Notes: generated by a model from the sequence alone, not told the origin. Shown: positions 10,101-18,746, counted from the stretch's first letter. The stretch: DNA of 64,000 nt from Promethearchaeota archaeon (GCA_019057795.1 JAHLWS010000053.1:1-64000), one strand, 5' to 3'. Program-made: numbers and translations.

Positions 10101-10455
10101 TAAGCCCCTCGTCAGATTCTGAACTTAAAGCAATAAATAAGAAATCTATAAGAGGGTATAAAGAAATATACATCAAGCAAAACGCAAATGGGATAAGTAA
10201 AGAAAGAGGACTAATATCTGGGGTGGCTAATACGCTTCCTTGCCAAAACTCAGGAGTGTTTATGGCAAATATAAAAGCCATCGCGATTACAACCATAACT
10301 CCCATGCTAAAGACAAATCCGTAAATTAAGCACTGAAGGCGATCTTTGTTGTTAAACTCCCCTTTTTTAACTAAACTAACTTGTTTGTAAATTATTATGA
10401 ACCCAATAATGAAAAAAATTATAAAAAGGAGAAAAAGGATAAGTTCTGTAAGCAT
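7108..10455 (-). CDS. Large membrane protein with C-terminal HEAT-repeat array
   Basis: This 1,115-residue protein has two parts. Residues 1 to about 370 contain roughly nine or ten strongly hydrophobic segments. The last of these holds AAVIEEICMITF, which faintly recalls the EExxx motif of CPBP membrane proteases but lacks the rest of that signature. Residues about 385-1115 form a long run of helical repeats with recurrent D-x-x-x-x-V-R/K-x-x-A patterns (VRNASVSALVKY, VRDATVTSLGKI, VRRSSMNVLSSV), typical of HEAT/PBS-lyase-type repeats. The picture is a membrane-anchored scaffold with a large cytoplasmic solenoid for protein contacts. I do not recognise a specific function. It is upstream of mcm on the same strand but separated by a putative terminator. 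Confidence 0.8.
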   Translation of the reverse strand: MLTELILFLLFIIFFIIGFIIIYKQVSLVKKGEFNNKDRLQCLIYGFVFSMGVMVVIAMAFIFAINTPEFWQGSVLATPDISPLSLLIPFAFCLMYISLYPLIDFLFIALSSESDEGLTPFHKFIGNKIIHLSKSKIISVIMAILLYLLFIIPPMLLSLAGLPFLVIWVSWLLGYPLMILTFYGSKGYVAGITNEFVHIPEIKRSSFLNFEDSKRGMNQFISNPKPYILFGLMLFVFVWAWISMIQTIIFFFSGSLAISTMTSYFVFVTLLFGIIGYFTRFWGRKIKYRGIDIYFAAYLMAAIGLNVLVNFLIVNIDKLSVTFSYSIFTQDIIPNFTEFAWAAVIEEICMITFTSYYFLSKKNEFTKNLKYSKITEYGQTFDPIPLFNFIKHSDPVLREHAESTLLMMFERIPLKSEISLNDWKFKDSLLDGLCDSNSNSRKISYKIFTKLEKEIPNMILPWIIESLESPNYDKSIPIAKSLIDADFALIKQIPINVIYNLVNDSEWRLKLLGLKILVRIAKKEKEVVRNFNLMKLLNDPNSAIQVELLSLLAESSINIPIEIFLDKLNHTNKEIRAAAIKNIKNIDVEKIESEIINKIIPFMRDPTSSVRASIFEVISKMGNFKKFNIPISSIFEGLVDSDISVRNASVSALVKYYSEEPDSIDIDKIISKIDSENLETLNSVLSLLGKLWDKNPEKILTTFLIFIKFDDFELKERISNIIVENYEKNPTLVLARLIKTKDESKYISKGVISRTITKVAKQYPKEIIPRLIKHLGSDDKDIKLNVITSLDGLIEDYMDKIDIKSIISLIRSENDKKIKKEVSQLILKISKINPLALQPVITDLLQSITEQDISIRIILTKSMLEISKQLPDLIPVRLTINFLSDEDSFIRETSVKILGYIGQKLSFATADALINKALVDKEWIVRDATVTSLGKIFKAVDNKETIIEKLVSLLDDDKSWVRRSSMNVLSSVEGITETQIPFEKVSENLLNKDSKVREGAANLLKIYSFENIDRIFSSVISLLGDESGDVRNTTVDVMVKIIQEIGISKVLSKLLKSLSDEYSMQTQQSIAIILGRTVRYEDEKIKKRVISLLKIRCEMSQDPIICEMLTKLRES

Positions 10456-10554
10456 TATTAATAATTTAATACATTTATATTTCTGTTGTTTACATATATT
10501 TAATATATAAAGGAATTGAATGTTATTAAATTAGTTTTATGGTGTGGGTAAAAA

Positions 10555-11115
10555 TTGGAAAAAATTGAAGATCAATTAAAGGATTCGTTAAATCGGGTAA
10601 ATTTTATCTTTAAAAACGAGGAAATAACTACCGAATGTATAAATGCTTACGACGGTTTTTCAATATTAGGAGAAGCGTTCGGACCGTTCGAAAAAAGTAA
10701 AAAATACAAACTAAAGTATTTTGTAGCGCTTCCTTTTATAGAAAATAATATTATGAAGATTGCATCAAACGAAAAGTGCGATAATGTCGATGTTCAAAGA
10801 TACGCTATAAGTGAACGCGACGATCAGAGATTAATCCAACGAGACAATCCTTATTTTCTAAATAAAATAAAAGAATTTAAAACATTCATTGAAAAAGATG
10901 TATATGATAAAAATAAATCGAAGTTAGGTTTAGACCGATTTAAATCTTTTACCATAAATATTATCGATAGTAGGTTGTCAAAAATGCTAAGATTAGCGAG
11001 ATCAGAATTATCTGTAGATGATGAGCGTAAGTTAACTAACTCTGAAAAGTTGCTCTATAAAAAGCTAAACAAACTTATTAAAGTATGGAGAGCGTTCTTT
11101 TTAAGTTTTAAATAA
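10555..11115 (+). CDS. GINS-like protein, probably of the Psf2/Psf3 (GINS23) type
   Basis: The 186-residue protein has features of a replisome GINS subunit with the B-domain-first order of Psf2/Psf3. Residues 25-80 contain FSILGEAFGPFEKSKKYKL and ALPFIENNIMKI, resembling the small beta B domain (a 'GPFxxGxxxxLPxxxAxxLxExxxxxI' pattern). Residues 125-186 are helical with RLSKMLRLAR...LTNSEKLLYKKLNKLI, as in the A domain. GINS joins MCM and Cdc45/GAN to form the CMG-like helicase. The start is TTG at 10555, because an in-frame TAA at 10549 excludes anything longer; GGTG lies upstream. The identification is from remembered family patterns. Confidence 0.6.
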   Translation: MEKIEDQLKDSLNRVNFIFKNEEITTECINAYDGFSILGEAFGPFEKSKKYKLKYFVALPFIENNIMKIASNEKCDNVDVQRYAISERDDQRLIQRDNPYFLNKIKEFKTFIEKDVYDKNKSKLGLDRFKSFTINIIDSRLSKMLRLARSELSVDDERKLTNSEKLLYKKLNKLIKVWRAFFLSFK

Positions 11116-11154
11116 ATTATGTAATAATTAATTTTTATTTGTATGAATTTTACG

Positions 11155-11829
11155 CTAAAATTTTATTTCTTTTGAACCATATTTCTTAAAATAATTTTTA
11201 ATATGACTTTTTATTGTTTCATTTGGGTTTAGATTTGGCAATAAATCTAAAGCATCGCTCATTGCAAAATATTGAATATTCTTTTGCTTAATAGCTTCTT
11301 CGACAGATATTCCATCGTCTCTTAATTCATTTCTGTTTGTTAATCCGATAGCGGCTATTATATTTACATTAAAAGCAAGCAATTTCTCAATTGTATTAAG
11401 TAAAGATCCTCCAGTAGTTGTAGTGTCTTCCACGATTATCACACTCCCTTTAGGAATTCCTAAAAAGAATTTATCTTTAGGGTCCCCGTGTTCTTTTGGT
11501 TTTGCTCTTCCCATGGATAGAATAAATTTGCCTGGTTTTAGATTATTATCACTAATCGCCCATTTATATTGAGTTATTACCCCTAGCTTTGTAGCCCCTT
11601 CTGGAACGCCATAAAAACAGTCTGGTTTAAGCCTTAGATGCTTAACATATGAAATAAGAAAATCAGTTAATATATCAAATAGAAACACATCTTCAGCTAT
11701 ATTTCTCCAATTTACATACCAATATGATTTTCTTCCAGACTTTAAAGTTATTGGCTCGTTAAAAAATCCTATTACATTGTTTTGGATGATAAAATCGTAA
11801 AACTTCTTTTTTTCTGATTCCCAACTCAT
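11155..11829 (-). CDS. pyrE: Orotate phosphoribosyltransferase
   Basis: OPRT joins orotate to PRPP to make OMP in pyrimidine synthesis. The 224-residue product shows the type I phosphoribosyltransferase fold. LKSGRKSYWYVNWRN near residue 25 matches the OPRT 'SGxxSxxYxD' strand, FYGVPEGATKLG follows, and the PRPP loop is VIIVEDTTTTGGS near residue 130. It is the last gene of the minus-strand cluster Top6B-Top6A-small protein-PyrE, 11 bases after its neighbour. It has no functional link to topoisomerase VI, so the cluster is presumably only transcriptional. The regulatory subunit gene pyrI lies at 58.5 kb; pyrB is not in the window. Confidence 0.88.
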   Translation of the reverse strand: MSWESEKKKFYDFIIQNNVIGFFNEPITLKSGRKSYWYVNWRNIAEDVFLFDILTDFLISYVKHLRLKPDCFYGVPEGATKLGVITQYKWAISDNNLKPGKFILSMGRAKPKEHGDPKDKFFLGIPKGSVIIVEDTTTTGGSLLNTIEKLLAFNVNIIAAIGLTNRNELRDDGISVEEAIKQKNIQYFAMSDALDLLPNLNPNETIKSHIKNYFKKYGSKEIKF

Positions 11830-11840
11830 AAAACATCAAA

Positions 11841-12359
11841 CTACTCTTTTAAAATCAAATACTCTTTTCGAGCGTTAGCATACTCTTCTCCACTTATCTT
11901 TCCGGCTAAGAATTCTTTTTCTCTTTCTTGCATAATTTTTCTTTTCTCAGCTAATCTCTTTCTTCTTTCTGCCTTTGCAAAACTTTCTAAAATTGATTTA
12001 CTAAGTTTTCTTATTTCCTTGTTATCCTTTTTTACCAGTTTCTCTACGTATGGCTTTATTGGTTTAACCAAATCAATTTTCTTTTTAGCTAATTCATCAA
12101 TTCTAACGAGTGCTTTATTTGTTTCTTCAAAATTATCACCATCAAGAACATTAATTAGCCCTGGAATAGCAACATCTTTAAGAACTTCTTCAAGATATTG
12201 CTCAATTTCTTTCTTTAATTTTGAACCTTCGTAAGTCTTTAATTGATTATTACGTATGTACTCAATAAAAATAAGAGGTAATTCTATTGGCCACTCCTTT
12301 ATTTTTTCTTTGTCTATTAATTGTACTATTCCACCATCTTTTTTGTAAAAAATTTTCAT
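11841..12359 (-). CDS. Helical protein of unknown function, coupled to Top6A
   Basis: The start chosen is ATG at 12359, whose A is shared with the TAA stop of Top6A (TAATG). GGAG lies ten bases before it, whereas the TTG three codons earlier lacks such spacing. The product is 172 residues and mostly helical. Residues 40-115 look like one or two HEAT/armadillo-like helical pairs (IPGLINVLDG, ALVRIDELA, LSKSILESF). The C-terminal 60 residues are a highly charged helix rich in K, R and E. I do not recognise the family. Tight coupling to Top6A suggests co-translation, and it may act with topoisomerase VI, but that is inference. Confidence 0.7.
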   Translation of the reverse strand: MKIFYKKDGGIVQLIDKEKIKEWPIELPLIFIEYIRNNQLKTYEGSKLKKEIEQYLEEVLKDVAIPGLINVLDGDNFEETNKALVRIDELAKKKIDLVKPIKPYVEKLVKKDNKEIRKLSKSILESFAKAERRKRLAEKRKIMQEREKEFLAGKISGEEYANARKEYLILKE

Positions 12360-13552
12360 TATATCCAATCTCCTGTAGATAATTTTTCAGGTATGTATTG
12401 ATCGGTCAAGAATTCAAATCCAAACGCTGAAAGTGCTTGAATTTCGGCTTTTACCTTTAATTTCAGAGCTAATTTGAGATCTGTTTCCCACTCTTTATTT
12501 TTTTTAACAAAACCTTCATTTAACAACTCTTTAGTCCTTTTGATATCTGTTTGATTCATTGGAATTCTACAATCATTTGGAATTTTATATTTTTCCAAAT
12601 CTCTGGTGAGTACACCTAGGAGTTTTATATCAGGAGTGGCTAAAAAAGGCGACTCGTAACTTAATCGTTTAGACCCTCGTAAATAAACCGAATGAATATA
12701 ATGCCCATACGGATCACTGTCAACTAACGAAAAGACGGGTAATTTGAGTTCCTTACTAATTCTCCTTAAGAACATTCGTGTAGCGATGTCAGCAGCGCCC
12801 TTCGCTGTCAAAATTATACACGGGTATTTTCTCCAAAATCTAGCCTCTGCTAATCTTATCATCGCGGCATCTTTTTCTAAAACCAAAATAAATTCCGCAT
12901 CGGATTCAATTATTTCAATATTATCAAGCATGGGACTAATCGTCCAACCACCGCTCCCTAATCCTTCTAAATCAATAATATCATTTTTATCCCTAATTCG
13001 AAGGCGTCCTATACATGACCCTTTGGCTGAAGCAACTATATGTGTTGAATTTCTCGTTGTATAGAGCATTGTCGCGACATCTTCAATACATTTATCACTA
13101 TTTTTTTGATCCCCAAACAATTGAACTGCTGAATAAAAAATTTCTCTTTTTGTAGCGTGAAGGTCTTTAAGTAGTAATTCGTTAATTTTTTCGAGCACTT
13201 TCATTAATCTAGTAATATCAGCAACGCTAGCAAGCGAATGAAATTGTTTTTCCATTATTTGTCGTCCTAACAGCAATAAATCATTTTTTTCGTCCCAAAT
13301 AATATTTGCACTCGTTCTTGAAGGCAAGCGAATGGCGGGTCTTCCTGTTTCATAAATCATTTCAATAAGGGAATCTGTTAAATCGTTTATCCGATCTAAA
13401 GTTAATTCCCTATCTAATTCATCAATTTTAACTGTATGTTCAGGTAACTTGATTTGTTTTTTTTCATCTTCAAGACCCTTTTTTAAAGATTCTTGAAATA
13501 GTTTTTTTGTTGCCCTTATATCCCATTTTTCCTGTTTTATCTTACTTGACAC
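12359..13552 (-). CDS. top6A: DNA topoisomerase VI subunit A (Spo11/Top6A)
   Basis: Top6A is the DNA-cleaving subunit of topoisomerase VI and a homologue of Spo11. The 397-residue protein has the winged-helix CAP region with the catalytic tyrosine in KREIFYSAVQLFG (about residue 138). The TOPRIM domain carries the acidic residues in EKDAAMIRLAE (about 215) and the DSDPYG motif (about 281). The start is GTG at 13552, 10 bases after the TGA of Top6B, with AGTGAT before it as a weak Shine-Dalgarno sequence. It overlaps the next gene by one base. Length and motifs are normal, in contrast to its enlarged B partner. Confidence 0.95.
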   Translation of the reverse strand: MSSKIKQEKWDIRATKKLFQESLKKGLEDEKKQIKLPEHTVKIDELDRELTLDRINDLTDSLIEMIYETGRPAIRLPSRTSANIIWDEKNDLLLLGRQIMEKQFHSLASVADITRLMKVLEKINELLLKDLHATKREIFYSAVQLFGDQKNSDKCIEDVATMLYTTRNSTHIVASAKGSCIGRLRIRDKNDIIDLEGLGSGGWTISPMLDNIEIIESDAEFILVLEKDAAMIRLAEARFWRKYPCIILTAKGAADIATRMFLRRISKELKLPVFSLVDSDPYGHYIHSVYLRGSKRLSYESPFLATPDIKLLGVLTRDLEKYKIPNDCRIPMNQTDIKRTKELLNEGFVKKNKEWETDLKLALKLKVKAEIQALSAFGFEFLTDQYIPEKLSTGDWI

Positions 13553-13562
13553 TTAAATCACT

Positions 13563-16500
13563 TCATTTTAACTTCCAATTTTTTTTATTTTTTATAGTAG
13601 AGACAACAATACTATTTTTGCGCTCTAACTCCTTTAATTTTATTTGTAAGAAGCGTGCATCCATCATTTCTTTTATTTTCATTTTAAAAATTAAAGAAGT
13701 AATCGGTTGCCATTCATCAGATAGAGCGTCCAGTATTTTCTCTGTTGTAATTATCGGCAATTCGATTTGAGTAGGTTCATGTTTAGGTATTGGAGCACGA
13801 ACTATGGGTTTCTTTATAGCGATAGGTTGAGTCGTCATTTCACCCCCGACTAACCGCAATTGTTTTCTTTTTTCTGTTACGACGCTTGTAATGACGGGTT
13901 TGAGTTTTATAGGCTCTTTTCTTTCCTTTACTGAAGGTATTATTACTTCTGGCTTTTCTTTTGTATAAAATTCTTGAATTTTTTTAATAATTTCTGATTT
14001 TCGCACCGTTGAAGATTTGGCTATTAAGATATCATTTTCTATGCAATATTCTTTGAGTTCATTAACGGTCCAGTTCCTAAGAGTTCTTTCTGAAAGAAAT
14101 TCTTTTCTTGGTTCTGCCTTCTTGGGGATATATTCTTTCTTATCAATTGTTTTCTCCCATTCAACGAACATTTTCTTCTGTTTTTCTTTTTCGATTTCTT
14201 CCTTTTTAATTGTTGGCTCTATCTCTTTAGAAATGCTAGGTATTTTTTTTACACCTATAGCATCTTTCATTAAAGTTTCTAATTCCGTTTCTGAAATTTT
14301 TTCTTTATATTTTCCATCACCTTGCATAGCGATGTTATAGAGGCTTTTGACGAATATTGGAATATATCTTTCAATTAAACCAGCTCTTTTTTCGATTTTT
14401 CGAATATTTGCTCTTCTATTAAGATATATTCTCAATCTTCTTCCAATAGCTTCGAGACAATATTTAATTTCTTTTAGAAGTTCTTCATCGTCAGCCAAAG
14501 CATTTTTACTCTGGCTCTTAAACATCAAATGAACGTAAGGACCAGAAATATTTATTAATAACTTTATTGGGCCTTTAGGTAAATTATTATCGTATGTTTC
14601 TAATTTATAATTCTTCCAATTAACTGATTGAACGGCTTTCGTAATTGCACAATCCGCAGAATCTCTTAATTTTGGCGTTCTATTAATAAATCTTGATAGA
14701 ACATCTCTAGAACGCTTAGGTGTATCAAGTTTTTTAGGATCATTACAATAAGCCAAAACAGCTTCAACAGCATATGCTAAACCCTTGCCGCTTGTTGGAG
14801 CTCTTGTTTCTGCAGAAATAAAATCGTCGTCCTTAGCGTAACTTTCAATAAAATATTCAAATATTTCTTGATATGAATCTTTTTGCACTTCTTCAGACGA
14901 TATCAAATTTTTTTGGATTGTTTGTCTAAATTTTTCCGGTTCGATAGAGCGATCTTTAATATCAATACTAGCTAATATTTTTGAGTTAAAAATTTTAACC
15001 TCTTCGGAATTTACAACAATTTTTTCTAAAGATTCGTCCTTTCCGGAGGAATAATTTTTAGCGTTCTCTTTTATTATTTCATCCCGCAATACCTCAATTG
15101 AATCTTTTATATCATCTATGGGATCATCAAAATCATCAATATTTTCAGATATTCTTAACCCAATTTCTTTTATTAATGTATTTTCTAATACGACATCACC
15201 TACAGGGATTGCTGTGTCTGTTGGGGGCGACATGTATTTAACTGATTTGAATGCGTGAAATAGAGAATTGAATTGCACATTAGTTAACTCAGAGGGTTTA
15301 GCTTTTGAAATTTGAACTTCTTTTACTAAATCTTCAAATTCGCTTCTATTTTTTAATTTTTTAACTTCTTTTATCCCTATAGAAGTATTGAAAATGGTAT
15401 TTAAACCATTTTTTATTTTTTCTTTTTTTTGTGAATTGTTCTCTAATTGTTTTAGTAAGTTACTAATATCTTTTTCGATTTGTTTCATATCTTTTTTCGT
15501 TTCAGATTTATCAATACGATGTCTATGTTTTTTTATTTCTCTATATATCTTTTCCAAATCTTTATCATATTGTTTATATGTTTTCATAAGTTCCCAATAT
15601 TTAGCCTTCAACCCTTCAGAATCAACTTGATAAATGATTAATTTATCTCTTGGTTTCGTAGAACGCCCAAATATTCTCTTTTCAAATTTAAGGAAATTAA
15701 TAGTATCAGTATTTTTCTCTAATTTGTTTACAAATCCATTATTAAGAATTAATAAAGATAAATTATCTTGTAAATTCCTTTCTGCGATCTTTAGAATTTC
15801 TTTAGCTAATTTGGGACTAATTCTTACAAAATTATCTTGTAAAAAAGCTGAAATCGTGAGATTTTCTGATTTTATTAAAAGATCTTGTAAATCACCAATA
15901 TTAGTAGATATGGGGTGTGGTTTTGCATATTTTGGCTGTTTAGGAAAATTCGAAACTACTCTTCTATAAATCCATTCTTCACCATAAGGATCAATAAAAA
16001 TAATTGTTACATGCGGATTCATTAAAGCAGTTTCCCTAATATATGTATCTACATAACCTCTAACATATTTTACGTTTAAGTAATTCAACTTAATATATGT
16101 CCCGTGTAAGAATGGGCTATCAACCTCCGTTGGGCGCACTAAATATCGTTTTTCATTTTTTGAAGTTGTAAAAAATTCTGACGCAGTAGCATAAATAGTA
16201 TCTTTAGACTTTGAAACTGCAACAATTGGTTTGCCGGTCGTGTTTTGGGCGTCACTGAACGCACTTGGAGCACCAAATCCTTGGCTTCCACGAGTTTGCT
16301 TTAATTCTAGACTTTTTGAAGAAGCTAGATATTTGCCAAACTTACCTAGATCTCTTTTGGTCATTCCAATACCATTATCAAACATTTCAAAAGTGTAACT
16401 CATGATATTTTTATGCGATAACTCAGAAGTTAAAAAGGCGGCGGCTTCAGATTCGCGGAGTCGGATTATTACAATTGGTTCGATATCAATAATTGGTTCT

Positions 16501-16979
16501 ACAGGTTTGATGATTTCATTCATGTCTTCAATAATCCTTTTTACTTCTTCCTCAACCTCTAATTCCTCTTTGTCGATAATTTCTCCGGATTCTTCTTCTT
16601 TATCTCTATCAACATCTACAAAAACTTCAGCATCAGAAGATATTGTAGGAACTATACCAACTTCTTGCATCAATGCATATTTAGCTGCGTTATTTAATGG
16701 CCGTTCCACCTCATCTTTTTTTGCTTCTTGAAGGATGGATAAATTTTCTAAAGATAATTCTTGATCAAGAGAGAATTGTATTTTTGAATCTTTATCTTTT
16801 ATTTCATTCCATTGGAAATCTTCAATAGCATCTAAACTGTTGTCTAAAAATTCTGAAATGTATTGCATATGTTTATAATAACCCATTGAGAAGCCCACAA
16901 GTTGTCCTCTCTTCCTCATAAACCCTGCAATTGTGCCTTGCTTTATTCTACCTTCATCCTCAGAGGAAATTTGAATCAC
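13563..16979 (-). CDS. top6B: DNA topoisomerase VI subunit B, enlarged, with SAP-like and winged-helix C-terminal domains
   Basis: Top6B is the GHKL ATPase subunit of topoisomerase VI. Core motifs are present: the N-box EFLDNSLDAIEDF (about residue 43), the G1 box FDNGIGM (about 199), the lid GSQGFGAPSA (about 237), and in the transducer KYMSPPTDTAIPVGD (about 577) and ETRAPTSGKG (about 720). At 1,138 residues it is roughly twice the usual 530-660. Extra parts are an acidic insert between the N- and G1-boxes (about 55-185), charged helical insertions around 450-560 and 605-700, a SAP-like segment WTVNELKEYCIENDI (about 965-1005) and a terminal wHTH-like domain (about 1080-1138). Start GTG; stop TGA. 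Confidence 0.95.
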   Translation of the reverse strand: MIQISSEDEGRIKQGTIAGFMRKRGQLVGFSMGYYKHMQYISEFLDNSLDAIEDFQWNEIKDKDSKIQFSLDQELSLENLSILQEAKKDEVERPLNNAAKYALMQEVGIVPTISSDAEVFVDVDRDKEEESGEIIDKEELEVEEEVKRIIEDMNEIIKPVEPIIDIEPIVIIRLRESEAAAFLTSELSHKNIMSYTFEMFDNGIGMTKRDLGKFGKYLASSKSLELKQTRGSQGFGAPSAFSDAQNTTGKPIVAVSKSKDTIYATASEFFTTSKNEKRYLVRPTEVDSPFLHGTYIKLNYLNVKYVRGYVDTYIRETALMNPHVTIIFIDPYGEEWIYRRVVSNFPKQPKYAKPHPISTNIGDLQDLLIKSENLTISAFLQDNFVRISPKLAKEILKIAERNLQDNLSLLILNNGFVNKLEKNTDTINFLKFEKRIFGRSTKPRDKLIIYQVDSEGLKAKYWELMKTYKQYDKDLEKIYREIKKHRHRIDKSETKKDMKQIEKDISNLLKQLENNSQKKEKIKNGLNTIFNTSIGIKEVKKLKNRSEFEDLVKEVQISKAKPSELTNVQFNSLFHAFKSVKYMSPPTDTAIPVGDVVLENTLIKEIGLRISENIDDFDDPIDDIKDSIEVLRDEIIKENAKNYSSGKDESLEKIVVNSEEVKIFNSKILASIDIKDRSIEPEKFRQTIQKNLISSEEVQKDSYQEIFEYFIESYAKDDDFISAETRAPTSGKGLAYAVEAVLAYCNDPKKLDTPKRSRDVLSRFINRTPKLRDSADCAITKAVQSVNWKNYKLETYDNNLPKGPIKLLINISGPYVHLMFKSQSKNALADDEELLKEIKYCLEAIGRRLRIYLNRRANIRKIEKRAGLIERYIPIFVKSLYNIAMQGDGKYKEKISETELETLMKDAIGVKKIPSISKEIEPTIKKEEIEKEKQKKMFVEWEKTIDKKEYIPKKAEPRKEFLSERTLRNWTVNELKEYCIENDILIAKSSTVRKSEIIKKIQEFYTKEKPEVIIPSVKERKEPIKLKPVITSVVTEKRKQLRLVGGEMTTQPIAIKKPIVRAPIPKHEPTQIELPIITTEKILDALSDEWQPITSLIFKMKIKEMMDARFLQIKLKELERKNSIVVSTIKNKKNWKLK

Positions 16980-17180
16980 ATCTTTTCTTATTTTTATTTT
17001 AAAGATCTACATATTTATATATAGATTTATAAATACATTAACTAATATTAAACGAATATCCTAATTCTTTATTATTCAATCAATTTTTCTCAATGTATTC
17101 GGTCAATCATTTTGAACAGAAATTGAATTACTATTTAAATCTTTTCTTTAGGTGAAAAAATTTAAAAAGAAGGAGTAAGT

Positions 17181-18464
17181 TTATTTTGAAATTTCTCTGA
17201 TTCGGTAATTTTCTAAGGCTACATCAATTATTTTAGAGGCTACATATCTTTTAGTATGTTTTTCGATATGAGTTATGTGTTTTTCTTTATTTATTATGTA
17301 TACTTCATTATCTTTACTGTTGAACCCTATATCGTTTCGACCCACATCATTAGCAACTATTAAATCTGACTCAGATTTTAAAAGTCTATCGTAAGCGCGA
17401 TCAATTAGCTCACTTCGAGAAACATTTGTCTCCGCTTTAAATGCGATAATAAAAAGTTTGTAATCTTTCCTTCTTGCTATATCTAATATCTTAGGCGTTA
17501 ATTTCATATTTACATTTAATTCCTTTACGTTATCTGACGAGATTTTTCCTTCAATGAGGTCCACTGGCTTATAGTCGCTAATTGCTGCTGCTGAAATAAA
17601 GAAGTCGTAATTATAATTTGAAATTTCATCCTTTATGACTTTAATAAAATCATCTGCCGATTCCACATGATTGGTTTTTATATATTCTGGAATCTTCACC
17701 ATACATTCACCAGCAACTAATAATACATCCGCACCTCTAGCAGAGGCTTCTTTTGCTATTTCGATACCCATTCGACCTGAGGACTTATTTGATAAATACC
17801 GAACATTGTCTATTGCCTCGCGACTTGGTCCAGCGGTGATTAGTATTCTCTTTCCTTCAAGATCCTTTTTCGTAATTAATAAATCAATAACTCTATCTAA
17901 TATATCATCCACTTTTGCAATTTTAGCCTTTCCTTCAGATATTCGAGGCCCTAATACATCAATACCATACTTTTTCAAAACTGAGATATTTTTTTCGATT
18001 ATGGGATGATACATGCTTTCATGCATAGCAGGAACTACGACAATAGGGATAGATGAACCAAAAGCGGTTGAAACTATTGTTGTTACTGGGGTGTCGTCGA
18101 TACCGTTAGCGACTTTAGAAATTGAATTTGCTGTTGCTGGACAAACCAAAATTAAATCAGCTTTTCCGGCGGCATTAGGTCTATCACCCGCTAGAAAAAC
18201 ATGTTCAACTGATCCAGTTAAATGAGTAATTACAGGGTTTCCTGTAGCCCAATGCATTAAAGTTGGTTTTATTAACTCTGTAGCTGCTTTTGACATTACG
18301 GAAATTACATCCGCTCCTAAACGCATTAATTCTCTAGCAATTATTGGAGCGTTAATAATCGCAACCGAGCCAGTTAAACACATACATATAGTTTTTCCTC
18401 TTAAGATCGTTCCCTTGCTTTCTATAATGTCCTTGGATGGGTGCTGTAATCTGTCTTTTACCAT
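17181..18464 (-). CDS. coaBC: Bifunctional phosphopantothenoylcysteine decarboxylase/phosphopantothenate-cysteine ligase
   Basis: CoaBC makes 4'-phosphopantetheine for coenzyme A by ligating cysteine to phosphopantothenate and then decarboxylating it. The N-terminal flavoprotein half (about residues 22-200) has CMCLTGSVAIINAP, a flavin-binding start, and the later VVVPAMHESMY segment containing the CoaC signature. The C-terminal synthetase half (about 203-420) begins with RILITAGPSREAIDNVRYLSN, followed by SSGRMG and SAAISDYKP. The 427-residue length fits the archaeal two-domain enzyme. It is a single gene with AT-rich intergenic DNA on both sides. Confidence 0.95.
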   Translation of the reverse strand: MVKDRLQHPSKDIIESKGTILRGKTICMCLTGSVAIINAPIIARELMRLGADVISVMSKAATELIKPTLMHWATGNPVITHLTGSVEHVFLAGDRPNAAGKADLILVCPATANSISKVANGIDDTPVTTIVSTAFGSSIPIVVVPAMHESMYHPIIEKNISVLKKYGIDVLGPRISEGKAKIAKVDDILDRVIDLLITKKDLEGKRILITAGPSREAIDNVRYLSNKSSGRMGIEIAKEASARGADVLLVAGECMVKIPEYIKTNHVESADDFIKVIKDEISNYNYDFFISAAAISDYKPVDLIEGKISSDNVKELNVNMKLTPKILDIARRKDYKLFIIAFKAETNVSRSELIDRAYDRLLKSESDLIVANDVGRNDIGFNSKDNEVYIINKEKHITHIEKHTKRYVASKIIDVALENYRIREISK

Positions 18465-18615
18465 TATTCAACGATTATTTTAATTTATTTACTTAATAAA
18501 GTCATATTTTCAATTTAAAAATATTGCAATCCTTTAACTCTTTTTGGATATTGGAAAATAAATTTTTGATTTAAGTCGTTAAGTTGGAAAGCTTTAACTA
18601 ACGACTGTAATAATA

Positions 18616-18746
18616 TTTTAAAAAAGAAAGGAAAATATGTGATGCTTTTACAAAAAACATCATTTTATGGCGTTGGGTCTGTTTGACCAGCCATTTTTTC
18701 TCACTTTGTTTGTTATGTGAATTGTATTTAACTAATTTTTTTTTTT
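18616..18746 (+). ncRNA. Putative structured small RNA, copy 1 of a repeated family
   Basis: This 131-base segment lies in a 590-base gene-free region and is repeated as 18823-18953. By eye about 17 positions differ between the copies, with no gaps. It opens with TTTTAAAAAAGAAAGG and ends in an 11-base T-run (18736-18746), as an archaeal transcript terminator would. Likely stems are GATGCTTTT with AAAAACATC, ATGGC with GCCAT enclosing GGTC-TGTTT-GACC, and TCAC with GTGA near the end. Differences concentrate in the central hairpin. No reading frame is conserved. Strand is chosen from the terminal T-run. Function unknown. Confidence 0.5.

Noticed and set aside
18636..18680. C/D-box motifs inside the 131-nt repeats
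   Set aside because: GTGATGC resembles box C in copy 1 but is GTGACGC in copy 2, and no correctly placed CTGA box D is conserved.
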